A stretch of DNA of 64,000 bases from Rachicladosporium sp. CCFEE 5018 (GCA_002077045.2 KZ111168.1:262122-326121); one strand, 5' to 3'. Shown: positions 8,166-21,602, numbered from the stretch's first letter. Made by a program: numbers and translations. The notes: generated by a model not told the origin, from the sequence alone.

Positions 8166-10727
8166 ATTCCGCCTTTCAACCTTGGAGGTCCGAAAGTCAA
8201 TGATGCCACTGTATTTGGCACCAAAATCGAGTGAACTCAGCGTGCCGCCGAGAGACATACGGTGTGAAAAGCCTTGCAGTGCGTGTAGAACAGTATAAAA
8301 GTGTCGGATGTGCGAGACTGATAGCCCACTACCATCATCTCCATACACCTGCTATCGCCTCTGTCTACGCTAGCACGCATAATCTTACGGTCTTACTGCA
8401 ACTCCCACGCGCTTTTGAAGCCCGACGAGCTATAGCATGACCCGGCGTCGGTCTGAGGTATGTCAAAGTATGCTCCAGAGGGTGATTCGACGCTCCCGCT
8501 TCTCGGTCAACTCGTCAATCAGATATTTGCAATGCCGAGATTGACACTGACGGAGCGCACCCAGGTCTTCGTAAAGTCCACGCCATGTAGAGCAGCAGAG
8601 ACGCAGAGTGGACGACAGTCGAACGTGGCATCTTGAGCACTGTTGGAAATATCGGCTAATGTCGGGGAGAGTAGCACAGGGCTGTTCATATAAGGACACT
8701 GTGTGAGGTGGAAGTTACTTGTCTAGTGCGATGGGCCTATAATTTGGATAATTTTAGCGCGAACGCTTCTATGAAAGAATGGAATTTGAGTATATACTGA
8801 CGTGTAAGATCTGGTGTGCTACTGTAGTCAGGCTTCCAGTCCACCACACTGCGAATAGTATGTTAAAATTCGAATTGGTTCAATCGTCTCGAGAATCCAT
8901 GAACACTTGGACGGCTGTTTACCATTAGCTTGTACCTTTGCCCTTGGAGCGTCTTCCAGTCTCAACTCGAGTGCTCGGATATCATGCCGGGTGTCGGACT
9001 GAACTACGACGCTCTGCTCGTGACTATGTGTCAAGTCAGAGCACGAAGCTCAAAGGACGTGACGTCCAGATGGCGAGTCGCCTGCTGTCGGAAGCTCTCG
9101 TGCGCCGCCGGGGCGAAGAAGCTTTCACAGGTACGGGAGACCATTGTCGCGAGCGACAACTTTACTGTGGATTCAAGCGGTGCTGGGGTTGCTTGGGCGG
9201 CGGGATCCTGCAGATGCAAGGTTCAGACTCGATAACTATGGTGTACGGAGGCAACGGCCGGAATGACAGAAAATGGAAGGAATCCAGAGTGATGAGTAAA
9301 GAATGAAGTAGCATCAAGAAGATCTTCGATGCACTTATCGGGACACGAAGTTAATGCTGGTATGCGCTCCTACTGCGTTCACAGAGACTGAACCCCGGGA
9401 GTCAGCGAACTTGTCATCTCGAGCCTGCCACTTGGAGTTTTGTTGCGATCAAGATCTGTAGGTGAAGTAGAGCTGAGGAGCAAAAACCTGAGCCCGTTGT
9501 CTCCGTTGTGTAGTGTACGTGGCTACCTCGTGACGAGTGGTGAGACTTGACCATTGTCGATGCGTGCGAATTGTAGGGACAGCAGATTGAAGCGACACCG
9601 GCTCTACTCTCGCCGCGGAGTCGGCAGAAGCATCGTGAGAGGGCGACGGCCATCGCTGAGTGGTGTCCAGACACTCCAGGATCGTGATCCCAGATCCTCG
9701 GAATCGACTGCGCCTGAAGTGGAGTCCGGCAATTGCTTCGAGGTACGCACCTTAGAAATTGTATGCGTACTGCAGTGCTCCTAGGCGGCATGACGCCAGC
9801 GCCAGGAGCTCAGTATGTCATCACCGCGCAGAAGGTGCTTCTGCTGTAGTGCTCCTTTCCCTTTCAGTGCCTCACGAGGCTGACCCGGACTTGCTCGGCC
9901 TTGACAACGTTAGATGAGCAAATTCGCGCAAATGACATTCAGGTGCCGAATCCTCTGACTGATTTGCGTTTCCTTTCTCGTCTAAGAATGCACCAGTGTG
10001 GGCTAATGCACGATGCAGATTGAGACTGTTGCCGCCAAGGGCGTTCAAGTCAAGTCCATCTCAACTTTGACCAACTTTTTCTCGTACAAGCAGCGCGAAC
10101 CTCGCGAGCATGCTGCACGAGGAGGTGAACGCCCGCGGCTTGTTATTACCTGCTAGATCAATATGAGACTCAGGCATCCCGTGTTGCAATCATGCAACCA
10201 TAAGCAGCTGTAGTCTGCGAATTGCGACGCTGCAGGTCTCAATATCGAAACTGCAAGCCTCCACCAGCGGACTCCTGCAGCATCGTTGACCGCGTCTGTG
10301 ACCATCAACCCATATCGCCACCTAATGGCGCAAGTATAGGCATCTCCTGCAGTAGTGTATGTCGTGCAGGAGGCTCGTAGTTGTTAATCTCGACTTGCAG
10401 CCATGGTTCAGCCAGTCACAGGGCGCCAAGATCTTCGACCATCTCCCGCTGAACTTCAGCTCTCCCGTCCGTCTCTGACAGCATAGCCATCTCTCATCGC
10501 CCATTCGCCACTGCCCACATTACCGTCCATCTAGCCTACCGCGGCACAATCTTCCAGAACGCAGCTCGCAATTCTGTACCTGCAGCCGATCCCTGCAGCG
10601 ACGCCCGTGGTCAGGCATTCGAACAAAGCCGACGCGCGCCAGCAACGGTAGCAAAGCAGGAGGAGCTCCTCATACACGCATACCACTTGCCTTAGCCGCT
10701 ACCAGCTAGCAAGCCTCAGCCGCAACA
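8166..10727. other. 2.5 kb gene-poor region
   Basis: No reading frame here has a recognisable domain, the longest being about 125 codons with no coding character. There is no transposon terminal repeat or tRNA that I can see. A TATAAAA at 8294-8300 has no obvious gene after it. The part nearest 10728 is CT/CA-rich and is probably the promoter and 5' UTR of the large coiled-coil gene. A non-coding RNA cannot be excluded. Confidence 0.5.
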
Positions 10728-13700
10728 ATGGGTACGTCTGTTCACTTTCCCTGCTGCTGTCTCGTGCTGCCAAGGTCACTTGTTGGAGACCTCACTTGCT
10801 TGTGAGAAGCCCCGTGGCTTGTCTTCACCCAAGTTAGCTTCGAGGGTTGGCTTCGCGCTTGACTCGACTTGCTTTTCCCACCACTACTCCCTCTCCAACA
10901 ACACGACACTACTCCCTCATTGCAGCGATAGCTTACACCTCCTTCAGCAGACGACAGTTACCGCCGCTCGCGTAGCGTAAGTTGAATATCCCCTCCCTTT
11001 GCTAACCCGTGCGCTGTGATGACTGCGCCGCGATGGCGCACCACTGGACCTGGACTTGGACCTCGAAAGACTTGACTTGATGTCGAGCATGCCTTGATCG
11101 CACCACCTAGCGCATAGGCATAGCCGATGTCCACCCAAGCATCGCGTATGGCACCTAGCCTTGCTTACAAGATCGACAGCAAAGTCTGCATAAGCACCAA
11201 AAGCACTGGCAGAGGCGTTGACCTGAAGCAAGTGGACTTCATTCGCGTCAAGAGCCCTCGCACCAAAAGCAACAATCTGTACCGAATGCTTCATCGCACA
11301 TCAAGAGCTGGTGAAAGAACAACGATCATGCAACACCTTCGCGCATACCTCTCCCTGAACGCGCTTCTCCATTAGAGGTCGCCGGGGTGACAAGAGATTT
11401 TCCTCTCCTTAGACGTCAGCAGGGCCTGGAACCCTAGCAGCTGCGCACAACGCCGTGCCCAATGTGACGGCAAGCATCAACAGCGAGCCTGGAGACCAGC
11501 ACTTTGCCAAGTCAGGCATGGCCAACGCGAGGGATGTCCCAGCACCACCTGCTTCAGTCACGCCAACGAACAAAAGAGACCGCGACACGAGAGAAGAGGT
11601 TCAGCCAACGCTCTTATGAGCCATGAGGATATGGGCACACTCCGCCCTAAGCCTCATATGGCTGCCAAGTCGAACTTGTGGATAAGCAACAACAGATCGA
11701 GGGCCAGATCATGCCACGGCGAACTGTCTTAGACGCGCAAGGCTGTCTTGGACTGTCTCTTCTGCAACCCGCACATTGTGGTGACTATGACCCCTGGTCC
11801 ATTCTTTGAGTCCGCATCCGGAATGAGGCTCCCTGATCCCATAGACGCAACGAAAAGCTGCTTTCGGGCTCGGCATCTTCAACGTCTCGGANNNNNNNNN
11901 NNNNNNNNNNNNNNNNNNNNNNNNNNNNNNNNNNNNNNNNNNNNNNNNNNNNNNNNNNNNNNNNNNNNNNNNNNNNNNNNNNNNNNNNNNNCGACAAGAG
12001 CTCCAAGGAGAATGTCGAGGCTGCCAGGAAGGTCGAGCAGCTCGCTCAGTTCATCAAGGAGAAGTCTGAGTCGCAAGCGCTTGTACCCGTTGTACGAGAT
12101 GTGCATGGCGGACCGCCGAAGCTGGAGCTCAACTTTGACTCGCCTCGCTCGTTGGAGAAGGTGCGTGAGGCCGCTGCGAATGCGGCCGCGAAGCCTGCGC
12201 AGGACGAGGAGATGTTCAAGCTGTTGCAGCGCATCAAAGACAGCATTGTGGCGACTGGCGGCACGACTGCGGAGGTCAAGGGTCTGACCCGCGATCTCCG
12301 TGGAGAGGTGCTGGGCATGGGCCGTGATCTGGGTCGCAAGCTTGATCAAATCAGCGAGGCACAGCTGAACAGTACCCTGGACCGGTCTATCGAAGACGGG
12401 GAGGGCAAGCAGAACCTTGACGAGATCCATCGCATTGTCGAGGAAGGGCTTAGCGAGCTGAAAGACCACATACACTCAATGCTGCGGGAGAGGCAAGAGC
12501 AAGATGACGACACTTACAAGCAGCTTGCCGTCACGCGTGGTGGCCCAAGTGGCGAGGAGATGGCCGCTGTGGTCAAGCACGCACTTCACGAGCACCATCA
12601 GTCAAGCAAAGGCGTCGAGATCGAGATCGAGCGACCCATTCTGGACCGCGAAGGCGTGTTGGAGGCTGTCAAAGACGGCTTGAAGGACTTCGAGCCGAAC
12701 ATCGAGCTGCAACAATTCGGACTCGAGCGCGATGAGATCCTCGCAGTACTCAGAGAAGGTCTGGAAGAGCATCAGTCGACTCGCGAGCTTCCTGCGACAT
12801 CTGGCTTTGACAAGGCCGAGGTCTGTGAAGTCATGCAGGAGGCACTCAAGGGCTTCCAACCTGGCGCACCAGTCGAGTTCGTGCAGCAGATCAAGGACGA
12901 GATCCTCGCCGACGTCCGCCTTGCAGTTGAAGACTTCAGGTCATCTCCCGCCGCACCCTCGCTGGAAGACGACGCCATCCGTGCCATCGTCTCCGCTGCG
13001 GTAAAAGAAGGGCTCGCTGAGCAAGCTCCGGCTATGGCACGTGAATTCGAGATTAGCAAGGACGATCTCTTCGAGGCCGTCAAGGCCAGCCTGGACGGTA
13101 CCACAATCCCCTTCAATTCTTTCGGTGAGAAGGTCCTTACGCAACTTCACGAGCTTGTCGATGGCATGCGAGTCGAGTTCAAGCAATACTCAGCCGCCAA
13201 CGGCAGGGACACTGAGCAGGTCTTGGACGCTGTGAAGGACGGTCTCGAGTCACTGCGCACTGAGATCGAGAGCTATGTCGATCGTGCGCAGGATGTGACC
13301 GGCAAGGATGAGATTGTCGACACTGTCAAGGGCGGTCTCGAGCAGCTGAGAAATGATGTGCAAGGCTATGTGATAGCTGGCTCTGGCAATGACACCGGCA
13401 AAGCGGATATGCTCGAGTACATCAAGGCTGAATTCGAGGACCTGCACGAGACGATCAAGGCGCTGCGGGATGGCGATGACGAGAAAGTAAGCAACGCTCC
13501 GGCGATCGTGCAGGCTATCAAGGAGGGACTTGAGGACCTGAAGAGCCACGCCGGCCGAAGCCGTGGCATCGATGGCGACGACGAAGACTCTCGTGAGGAA
13601 ATGTTCGAAGCGATGAAGGAGGAATTCGAGCAGCTCAAGTCGGCTGTCCTCAACGCCAATCACACTGACAAAGGCGAGCTCATCGAGACGATCCAAGACT

Positions 13701-16700
13701 CGATGGGCGCTCTGCATGCGAAGCTTGATGGTAGCGATCTCGGTGCGCGCTCTGTCAACGGCCAAGAGGACTTCCTGCACGCTCTGCGGGAGGAACTTGC
13801 ATCACTGAAAGCCGGTCTTCCAGCATCTGCTACCATGGCTGGTGATGACCGCGGAATCATTGTCGAAGGCGTTCGCCAGACGCTTGACGACCTTCGCACC
13901 CAGCTTTCAGCAGACTACAGCGACGCAGCTGCCGAGGCCCTGGGCGCCATCAGAGAGGAGCTCGAGACCTTCAAGGACAGCATGAATACATCTGTCGTCC
14001 TCAGTGGTGGCCGAAGCAGCGAGCCGACCAACCACGAAGCGTTGACTGCTCTCCGCGAAGGCCTGGAGGACATCAAGGAGACTCTCGCCAAGTCGCCTCA
14101 CTCTGGCCATCCCGTACCAGATGAGCTTGTGGAAGCCATGCGTGGCGAGTTCGAGAACCTTCGGACCTCCATCGCGACCTCAGTCGTCCACTCTTCGTCC
14201 AATGATGACTTGGCTGACGCTCTTCGTCTCGGCTTGGACGATCTTCGCAGTGACTTGGAGAAGAAGCTCGACTCACCTGAGCGGACTCAAGCTCAAACGA
14301 GCGAGATGCTAGATGCCATCCATGAAGGTCTTGACACGCTTCGCATCGATCTCGTGAAGACTATTGACAAGCCACTCGACATGACCGTCAATTACGAGAT
14401 CCTCGAAACTCTCAAAGACGGTCTCGCGTCCCTGAGAGAAGAGCTCGACATCCTGAGGACTGGCAAGAAGTTCAGATCTTCCTCTGGCGTTGGTGGTGAG
14501 ATGGTGCTCGCTGACGAAGCTGGCGAGACACGTGAGCTATCGCCCGAGGATGTGGCTGCTGCTGAGGCTGCTTCGAATGGATCTAGTACCACGAAGGGCA
14601 TGAAGCGCGAGGATCTGAGCAAGATCGAAGTCATGCTCGCACAGCTGCAGATCAAGATCGAGGCTATGGATGCTACCGTGCAGGACAGTGCTCCTGCGGC
14701 GCTCAGACCTGATGTGTCGACCAAGGCTGATCTGGAGCACATTGAGCACTCGATCAGTGGGCTGCAGGCCGCGATCACGATCTTGGCAGCGAAGGAGATT
14801 GTCATGCCTGAACCAGTGGCGCCTCCAGCGCCCGGGGGTATCGCGATGAAGGAAGACACTGATGCTCTGGAGACATTGCTCCGCAACACGAAAGGTCAGA
14901 TTGAAGATCTTGTCGTTGCCGGCCTGCCTCTACACCCCGACACTGCCAGCAAAGAGCACATTGACGCAATTGACGCAAACATTACCGTCACTCGGGAAGC
15001 CGTCGACGCGTTAGCCGACAAGCTCAACGAAACTATGGCTTCGAAGGAAGATGTCGATCTTGTCGCCGTCCTCGCTCAGGACGTCAAGACCCTCTCCGAA
15101 GAGATCCGCGACAAGCTCGAAGCCCAGCCCTCGGAAGACGAGCAAGCAACCCGCATGACGAAAGCGGACCTCGACGTGCTAGGCGTGATCTGCACCGAGA
15201 TCAAAGTCAAGGTCCAGGAGATGGAGCTGCCCGACGTTGCGGATATGCCTACCAAAGCCGACATGGAGCAGCTGCAAGGTCTGATCGCAGATTTTAAGGA
15301 GAGCCACGATAAGATGAAGGACAGCTACGAGAGCGATATTGCGATCACGGCCAAGGCTTTCGATGATCGGAAGCAGGAGTTCGACGACACTGTGAAGCAT
15401 ATTGAGGATGTGAAGATGAGCTTGATGGAGTTGAAGGATGATGTTATGGTCAAGTTTGCGGACTCGGAGAGTGGCGTCAACACGCTTGGAGAGGCGCTGA
15501 AGGGTATCGAGGAGAGAGCTTCAGGCGAGGAGTTGCGCGGTGAGGTCAAGGAGGTGCTGGAGATCGTCAGGGCGGAATTCGAGAAGGCGCACGGGAGTCT
15601 GGAGGCCATGAAAGTGGATCATGATGCGCATTCTTCCAGGAGCCTGGAGAAGCAGGGCGAGCATAAGGAAGCCACTGTGCTTGAGCTTGGTGTCAAGCTG
15701 GAGGTGCTGTTCGACGGCCTCATGGCGAAGTTCGATGACGCCCAGCGGGCTGCTGAGGAGAAGGCGCTTGCGCTTGAGGAGAAAACTGTGGCGCAGGAGG
15801 AGCTTTTCAGCAAGACCAACGCCATGGCCGACGATCTGAAGCTATCGATCGACACACTTGGCACGACGCTCACCGGTTTCACCACCTCGTATCCGGAGGC
15901 TATGGACAAAGTCTGCGCGGACTCGAAGACAGTCTACAACCGCGTGGACGACGTGTGCAACAAGCTCGACGAGACGCAGCAAGGCGTTGCGCACGAGCAT
16001 GGCGTCACTCGCGATGAGGTCCTCCGCGTTCTGGCTGCTGTCGACACCGTGCAAAGTGATCTGACAGAGCACAATCCGCGTTTCATGGTCAGCCTCAAGG
16101 AAGTCCAGGCACTGATCGGACAGCACTACGAGCACAGTCAGAAGGCTTCCGAGACTGCTGCCGAGCATGCGCAGAGCGTACGCGACTTCCACGAGCAGAT
16201 GCGGACCACGCTTGACTCGAAGCATGCGGAGCTGAGGAGGGACCTGCCGGCGCTGCTGCCGCCTTCTGCTGAGATGCCGGCGCCGATCATCGCGGAGAAG
16301 TATGACGATAGTGCTATGCACGGCAAGCTCGATATTCTTCTTGAGCAGGGCGGCAAGTACGATGACAGCGCTGTATGCGACAAGCTAGACACCCTCATGG
16401 GCCACGTCACGCAGACTGCGGACCCTTCAGCACAGCTTGAGCGTCTGGACAACATCCACGAGAAGGTCATGGCGACTGCCGCGGAAGTCTCGGCTTTCGT
16501 CGCTATGCAGGCCAAGCAGATCAGCGCTGATCATGAGAACAAGGAGAAGGAGGCCGAGGAAGTTGCACTCTTGCTTGAGCGCCGGCTGGTGCAGAAAGAT
16601 CAGATTGAATCTGACATTACCGTACTTAACGAGGAGAAGGACTCGCTCCGCACTGCTGTCGAAGTACTCCGATCCGAGCGTGAAGCTCTGGCCGCGCAGA

Positions 16701-17827
16701 AGACAAAGATGCAAGCCAATGTCAGCAGTCTGGAGACAGCACTGCAAATCCGTCGCGAGGAGTTGCACGCTATGGACTCTAAGGCTGAGATCATCGAGCG
16801 ACGCATGCTCGAGGGTGTCATGAACCAGTCTCGCATGCTGCTGCTGGCGAAATCTGCTCGCGCTGCCGCACCGCCGGCACCGAGCTCGCCGAAGAAGCCG
16901 AAGCCACAGGGTCGCGATCTTAGAGTTCACAGCAATGCCTCGGCGCTGACTGCTCAGTCGAACGTCTCCAAGCTACCAGAAATGAAGCCGAATCGCAGCC
17001 TCGCTCTCAGCCGGCCTGGTGTACAGCGCACCGGCGGTGGCAATCTGACCAGCAGCCCTGCAGCAGAGCGGCGCATCATGTCACTCTCCCAAATCTCGCA
17101 CAACACTCCGGCCAATCCCTCGGCTTTCGGCCGCTCTCCGGCGCCCTCTCTAATCGCCTCACCAGCGGGGAAAGGTTTGAGTCGCAGCCACAGCGTCAAG
17201 ACCAATTTTGCTAACCGCAAGCCCTCCTGGGCTAGTAGCAAGCGTGGTCCGAGCCTGAGCGCCTCCGGCTTCAACAAGGAGAACGAATCGACCCTCTCCG
17301 AGGAGTCTGAGGGCGAGCTAGAGGGTACCGAGACAGCTGGCGCGTACTCTACGTTCAACGACCACGGTATGGAGGAATTTGCTTCTGATGCTGGGACTGA
17401 GCGCCGGACTTCGCATCTCAGCCAAGCCGAGAGTCGTGCGACGTTCGACGACGCGTTGAGCTACTCCGAGGGTCCGACGCCTTCGGGCTTGAGCGAGGAC
17501 AGGAGGACGAGTTATGGCACTTACGATACTGGCACGGGGAGCTACATGACTGGCACTGATCTGGATCGTCGTACCAGCATTGGCAGCTCTGGCGTCGGGA
17601 CCGTGGGCGTGGAGTCTTCTCTCGCCAACGAAGGAGCCAATGGGCAGACGCAGGAGGAGAGACAGGCCGAGGAGAGAGAGGTGCTGAGACTTGAGGCGCC
17701 GCCTATGGTGTGGGGTGAAGGGGGAAAGGGCGTCTATGCGCCGCCCAGCGATAGTGGGTTGGGGACTGATTTGCCGACTGCGACTTTTAGTGTGGATGGG
17801 AGCGCGGCGGAGTACTTTCGTTCTTGA
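10728..17827 (+). CDS. Very large repeat/coiled-coil protein, interrupted by an assembly gap
   Basis: One open frame runs from the gap edge (11993) to 17827, more than 1,940 residues. From about residue 150 to 780, counted from 12101, a degenerate unit recurs about 21-23 times at 27-40 residue spacing: hydrophobic pair, A-x-hydrophobic-(K/R)-x-(G/E)-(L/F)-(E/D)-x-(L/F)-(R/K), for example VLDAVKDGLESLR. A long coiled coil with THATIC-like Glu/Lys/Leu content follows, then a Ser-rich basic tail with a KEN box (near 17279) and three RRTS motifs of PKA type. I do not recognise a named family; cytoskeletal or chromosome-associated scaffolds are possible. The 5' end is tentative: ATGG (10728-10731), exon 10951-10976 and exon from 11413 join in frame (MDDSYRRSRS, then TSAGPGTLAA), with further exons lost in the gap. 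Confidence 0.75.
11892..11991. other. Assembly gap (100 N)
   Basis: Exactly 100 undetermined bases, the usual placeholder for unknown length. It falls inside the large coiled-coil gene, between its small 5' exons and the long 3' exon. Confidence 0.99.
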
Positions 17828-17976
17828 GTATGAGTTGGGATAGCGAGGCGTTGAGAGGATGAAACCGAGATACCGCAGCGTTCGGTCAGGGGAGTACGGT
17901 CATTGAATGCTGGGATGCGTGGGGTAAGGTAGTATATATACCTTCGGTACGCTCACTTCTACTACTTGCCGGTGTT

Positions 17977-19798
17977 TTAGAGCTTCGCTTTCGCCTGATC
18001 CTTCCACTCCAGCTCCTTCAACCGCTTCCTCTGCGTCTTGCCGCTAATTGTCTTGTACCCTCCAAGCCACTCTGCACTCACAAATTGCACCTTTCTTGGG
18101 TACTTGTAAGGCGCCGCGTGCTCCTTGCAGAAGTCCTGTAGCTCTCTTACCAATTTCGCTGCGTCCTGTGCAGTTGCAGCTTGCGTCAGTACAACGTATG
18201 CTTTCACGACCTCTCCTCGAGAGGGATCTGGTGAGGAAACTACGGCAGACTCGACAATGGCCGGGTGCTGTTTGAGCGTGGATTCAACTTCGAATGGCCC
18301 GATTCGGTACCCAGAGCTGTTTATCACGTCGTCGTTGCGGCCGACGAACCAGAAGTAGCCGTCTTTGTCTCGCGTTGCTCTATCGCCCGTGAGGTAGAAG
18401 CTCTTCTTCGGGTCGTTTGGTGAAGGTCGCAACTTCCTATCTAGCTCTCCATTCTCACCGAGATAGCCGTCAAATACGCCGAAGAACGGGGAGTTCTCGG
18501 CTAGGTCGACTTGGATTGCTATATCGCCCTCCATCTCGTTGTCACATTCCGCACCGTTTTCGTCTATGATGCGGAGCGGAACACCGGGAGAAGGGCGACC
18601 CATTGAACCGGGACGGACTGGGGAGCCTGCGAAGTTGCCACAGACTAGGATTGACTCGGTCTGACCATAGCCGTCGCAGATTTCCATGCCTGTTGTTTCT
18701 CGCCACAGCTTGATCACTTCGGGATTGAGTGGCTCGCCGGCACCGGTGCAGTGTTGCAGGCCTTTCGGCCGGTGTTGACTGCAGTGCTTCCTTGAGTCGT
18801 CGAGCACTAGCTGCCGGTAAGCCGTAGGTGGTGCGCAGAAGGTCGTAATCGGATAGCTATGTAACACATCCAGCGTCCGTTTCGGGTCAAACGCCGTTCG
18901 GTCATCGTGCACGAAAAGCCCTGCACCGCAATTCCAAGCTCCGAAGTAGGACCATGCTGCTTTGGCCCAGCCCTGCTCTGACAGGTTCCAGTACAGCTGT
19001 CCTGGCCTGAGACGTAGCCAGTGCTTTCCAGTAATGACGTGGGCTAAAGGATACGAGATGTGATTATGCTGCACCATCTTCGGGTTGCCCGTTGTTCCTG
19101 AGGTGAAGTAGATGATGGCTGCTGACTTGACGTCGGGCTTGGGTCCAGTGTGTCTCGCGTCCTTAGGTATGTGACTCAGCGCTGTACCGAAGTGGACGAC
19201 ATCTTTCGGCGATCGGTCTCCTACTTGAATGATATGTCTGATCGACGGGCATCGATCTCTAACCCGAAGCAGCTTCGCCACACTGACCGAATCGCCGACA
19301 AATACAGAAGCCTGGGATCGAAGACATCGATACTCGATATCCTTCTCAACCAGGAGTGTCGTAGCAGGGCACACAACAACACCACAACGGAGTCCAGCAG
19401 TTGCGATCTCCCACCTGCTGCTATCAGCAAGGCGCCTTGCGGAGCAACGCCGAAGTACATGATACTCACCACTCCGGCACTCTCGGCAGGATCATGAGCA
19501 TCTTCTCGCCCTGCTGAACACCAAGCTTCTCCCGTAGCAATACTGCGATACGATGGCTCTGTCGGCTGAAATGGTCGAAGGTGAGCTTCCGTTCGGTCTT
19601 TCGATCTTGCGACACCCAGTGCATTGCGACTCCATCTTTGGGCGGATGCTCGGCCCAGTAGTCGACGACATCGGTGGCGAAGTTGAAAATCGCTGGCCGT
19701 TCGAGGGTCGACGCATAGTAGTGCGCCATGACCAGTACCGAAACTGCAGTAAATGATGCCTTCCTGGAGAGAGTGACACCCAGCAATGCGCGCTTCAA
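17977..19798 (-). CDS. Medium-chain acyl-CoA synthetase (ACSM-like), probable PTS1
   Basis: An ANL-superfamily adenylating enzyme activating a carboxylic acid (probably short or medium chain) with ATP and CoA. Two exons, 19798-19470 and 19414-17977, are separated by a 55-nt intron (GTGAGT...AGCAG), joining RVPEW to WEIATAGLR exactly as in ACSM enzymes; total 588 residues. Core motifs are YFTSGTTGNPK (P-loop), DGYGQTES, YLTGDRATRDKDGYFWFVGR, SGYRIGPFEVE, and the A10 lysine region KTISGKTQRKRL. The C-terminus AKL matches a peroxisomal PTS1 signal. The start is uncertain: MAHYYAST (19729) is an alternative, and the longer N-terminus could be a mitochondrial-type leader. It neighbours a second acyl-CoA ligase 1.8 kb away. 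Confidence 0.92.
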
Positions 19799-20219
19799 TG
19801 ATCCACAGTATGGCCCGGACGCTCAACAGAGATCTGGCGAGGACGCTCTACGTATAGTCTGCTGGGACTGTAACATATGTCAGTATTGAGATAGAGCCAA
19901 TGTGTATATGAAGACGACGTATAGTACCGAGTGACCTGCACGTGCTCATTGCGGGGAATAACGCCCCTCCACTGACCCGAAGGAAAGCGTAGATCTATGC
20001 AGCGTCGCGACCGAGTCAGATCGCGGCACAACAACGACACCTCGGGCGCTGTGAGCAATACGCTTATTTGAAAAGAGTCGATACCTGTGTTACATGCTGT
20101 CTAGTTGGCAGGTTGTAGAGTGCTCAATGCTCAACATTCCGGCATGCCCTGTTTCACATCATCAGCTGGGAATTGACCTGCACAGCGGTATCGATGCTGC
20201 TCACCTGGCCCCTAGACGA
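19799..20219. other. Intergenic region upstream of the acyl-CoA synthetase
   Basis: 421 bp between the start of the acyl-CoA synthetase and the 3' end of the Tls1-like gene, both on the minus strand. No gene or distinctive motif seen; presumably promoter plus 3' UTR. Confidence 0.4.
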
Positions 20220-21221
20220 TCACTTTTTAGCTTTGGCCGCCTCTGCAGCGGCCTCCTCAGCAGCCTTCATCCTGTCCCTCGCCGCTCGACTGCCACCCAA
20301 CTTTGGACCCATCGCTTGGCTCGGGTTTGCTGGCGGACGTCTCATCAGATTCCGTTCCTCAGCAGCAGCCAGAAACTCGGCTTTGAACTGCATAGCTGCG
20401 AGCGTGTCGTTGTCGAGCGTGCCGTCCGTGAGGCCGGGAGGCGGTGTAGGGTTGGCGCTAAGCGGGTCGTAGTGTGGGTTTGCGAACTGAGATTCAGACA
20501 GTATCTGATCGATGAGGCTGTCTCGTGCCACCTGAGAGGGCGATGGCGGCCGTGGCTCTCGGCGACGACGTTGCCGGCCTTTCGGTGCTTGGTCTGTCTT
20601 CAGAGTCATCGTTGACGGCTTAGACTGGGTAGCCTGATTCGCAGCAGCACTTGTCGCCGCAAGATGGGTACCAGTTGGCAATGAACCTGTGCTATTCGGC
20701 GGCTGTGGCGAAGACTTCGCTCTGGCTTTCATTTCAGCCAACTTCGAGTCTATGAATGCCAACCTACGTTGTTAGCACTGCTCATCGCTCGATCAAGGAC
20801 GACGAACTAGAGGAACGTACATATGCTTGTCGTCCGTTACCGTAGCCTTGCCAGTGGGCTTCACGAATCGCGCGTTATGCGATTCATCGACCTCGATTGT
20901 CTGCTGAGGGACAATCGCGAGTTCTGTCTCCATATTGGCCGGTGGAGGAGTGTTGGAGAACATGACGCCGTGCTTCCTTTGCCTTCGGACATGGTTGGTA
21001 AGAGCGCTCTGCTGATCGTCACCGTTCGAGTCCAAATGTTCATTCTTGTCGCCGTCGTTCCCATTGACGTGGTGAGGTTGAGCGGCTTCATTACCACGAG
21101 AGACAACCAGCGTATCTCCTGTCGCGGTCATCGGTCTGCGAGATACGATCTTCCGTCGCTTTGCTGGGCGAAAGGTGGCGTTCGTAGCCGTGTCCATGGG
21201 ATCATCCATGGCTAGTCGCAC
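20220..21221 (-). CDS. TLS1: Tls1/C9orf78 (HCA59) family splicing-associated protein
   Basis: Two exons, 21221-20821 and 20763-20220, joined by a 57-nt intron (GTACGT...CGTAG), give 314 residues. The family signature is split by the intron: TDDKHM joins LAFIDSKLAEMKAR, matching the family's D-x-H-M-x-x-(F/Y)-I-(D/E)-x-x-L core. An earlier RRQRKHGVMFSN resembles the family's LRKRPxGV element, and the C-terminus is rich in charged Ala/Lys helices. In fission yeast Tls1, and in human C9orf78, these proteins bind the U5 snRNP helicase Brr2 and affect splicing of particular transcripts; that role is carried over by homology. The N-terminus contains a basic RRKIVSRR patch. The start may also be at 21209. 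Confidence 0.78.
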
Positions 21222-21602
21222 TTTCTGGGTCGACTGTTTGAAGTCGCTCTGGCCTAGCAGAGATCTCGAAGAAATTCCGGCGACCGGCCCATACCGCAGG
21301 CTGAAGATCGATGTTTTGCTATTCTATTGGCTATCGACGGGAAAGAAAAGGTACATGTAGACGTCGTTAAAATATCACACTCGGCCAGCCGTAGCTACTG
21401 ACTCGTGTGCTCAAGCCATCTCCTCCTCTCCCGGATCGACTACAGCCAGATCTACACCCGAGGGTATCGCACTGCTGCGGCTGCAGTGCGGGCAGTGGTA
21501 GAGTTGTACAATTAAACGATGTAGCTGTATGTCAATCGATGAGCGAGGTAGGTCGGTCGGTTCACTAATCTTTCCTTCCCATTATCATCCTACAACGTAA
21601 AA
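21222..21602. promoter_or_regulatory. Divergent promoter, TLS1 / 4CL-like gene
   Basis: 381 bp between divergent starts. It includes a short palindromic GC-rich stretch around 21468-21495 (ctgctgcggctgcagtgcgggcag). No assignable binding site. Confidence 0.35.

Noticed and set aside
8463..9791. Several ORFs of 78-125 codons in the gene-poor region
   Set aside because: They overlap in different frames and strands, have no domain, and lack the third-base preference of neighbouring genes.
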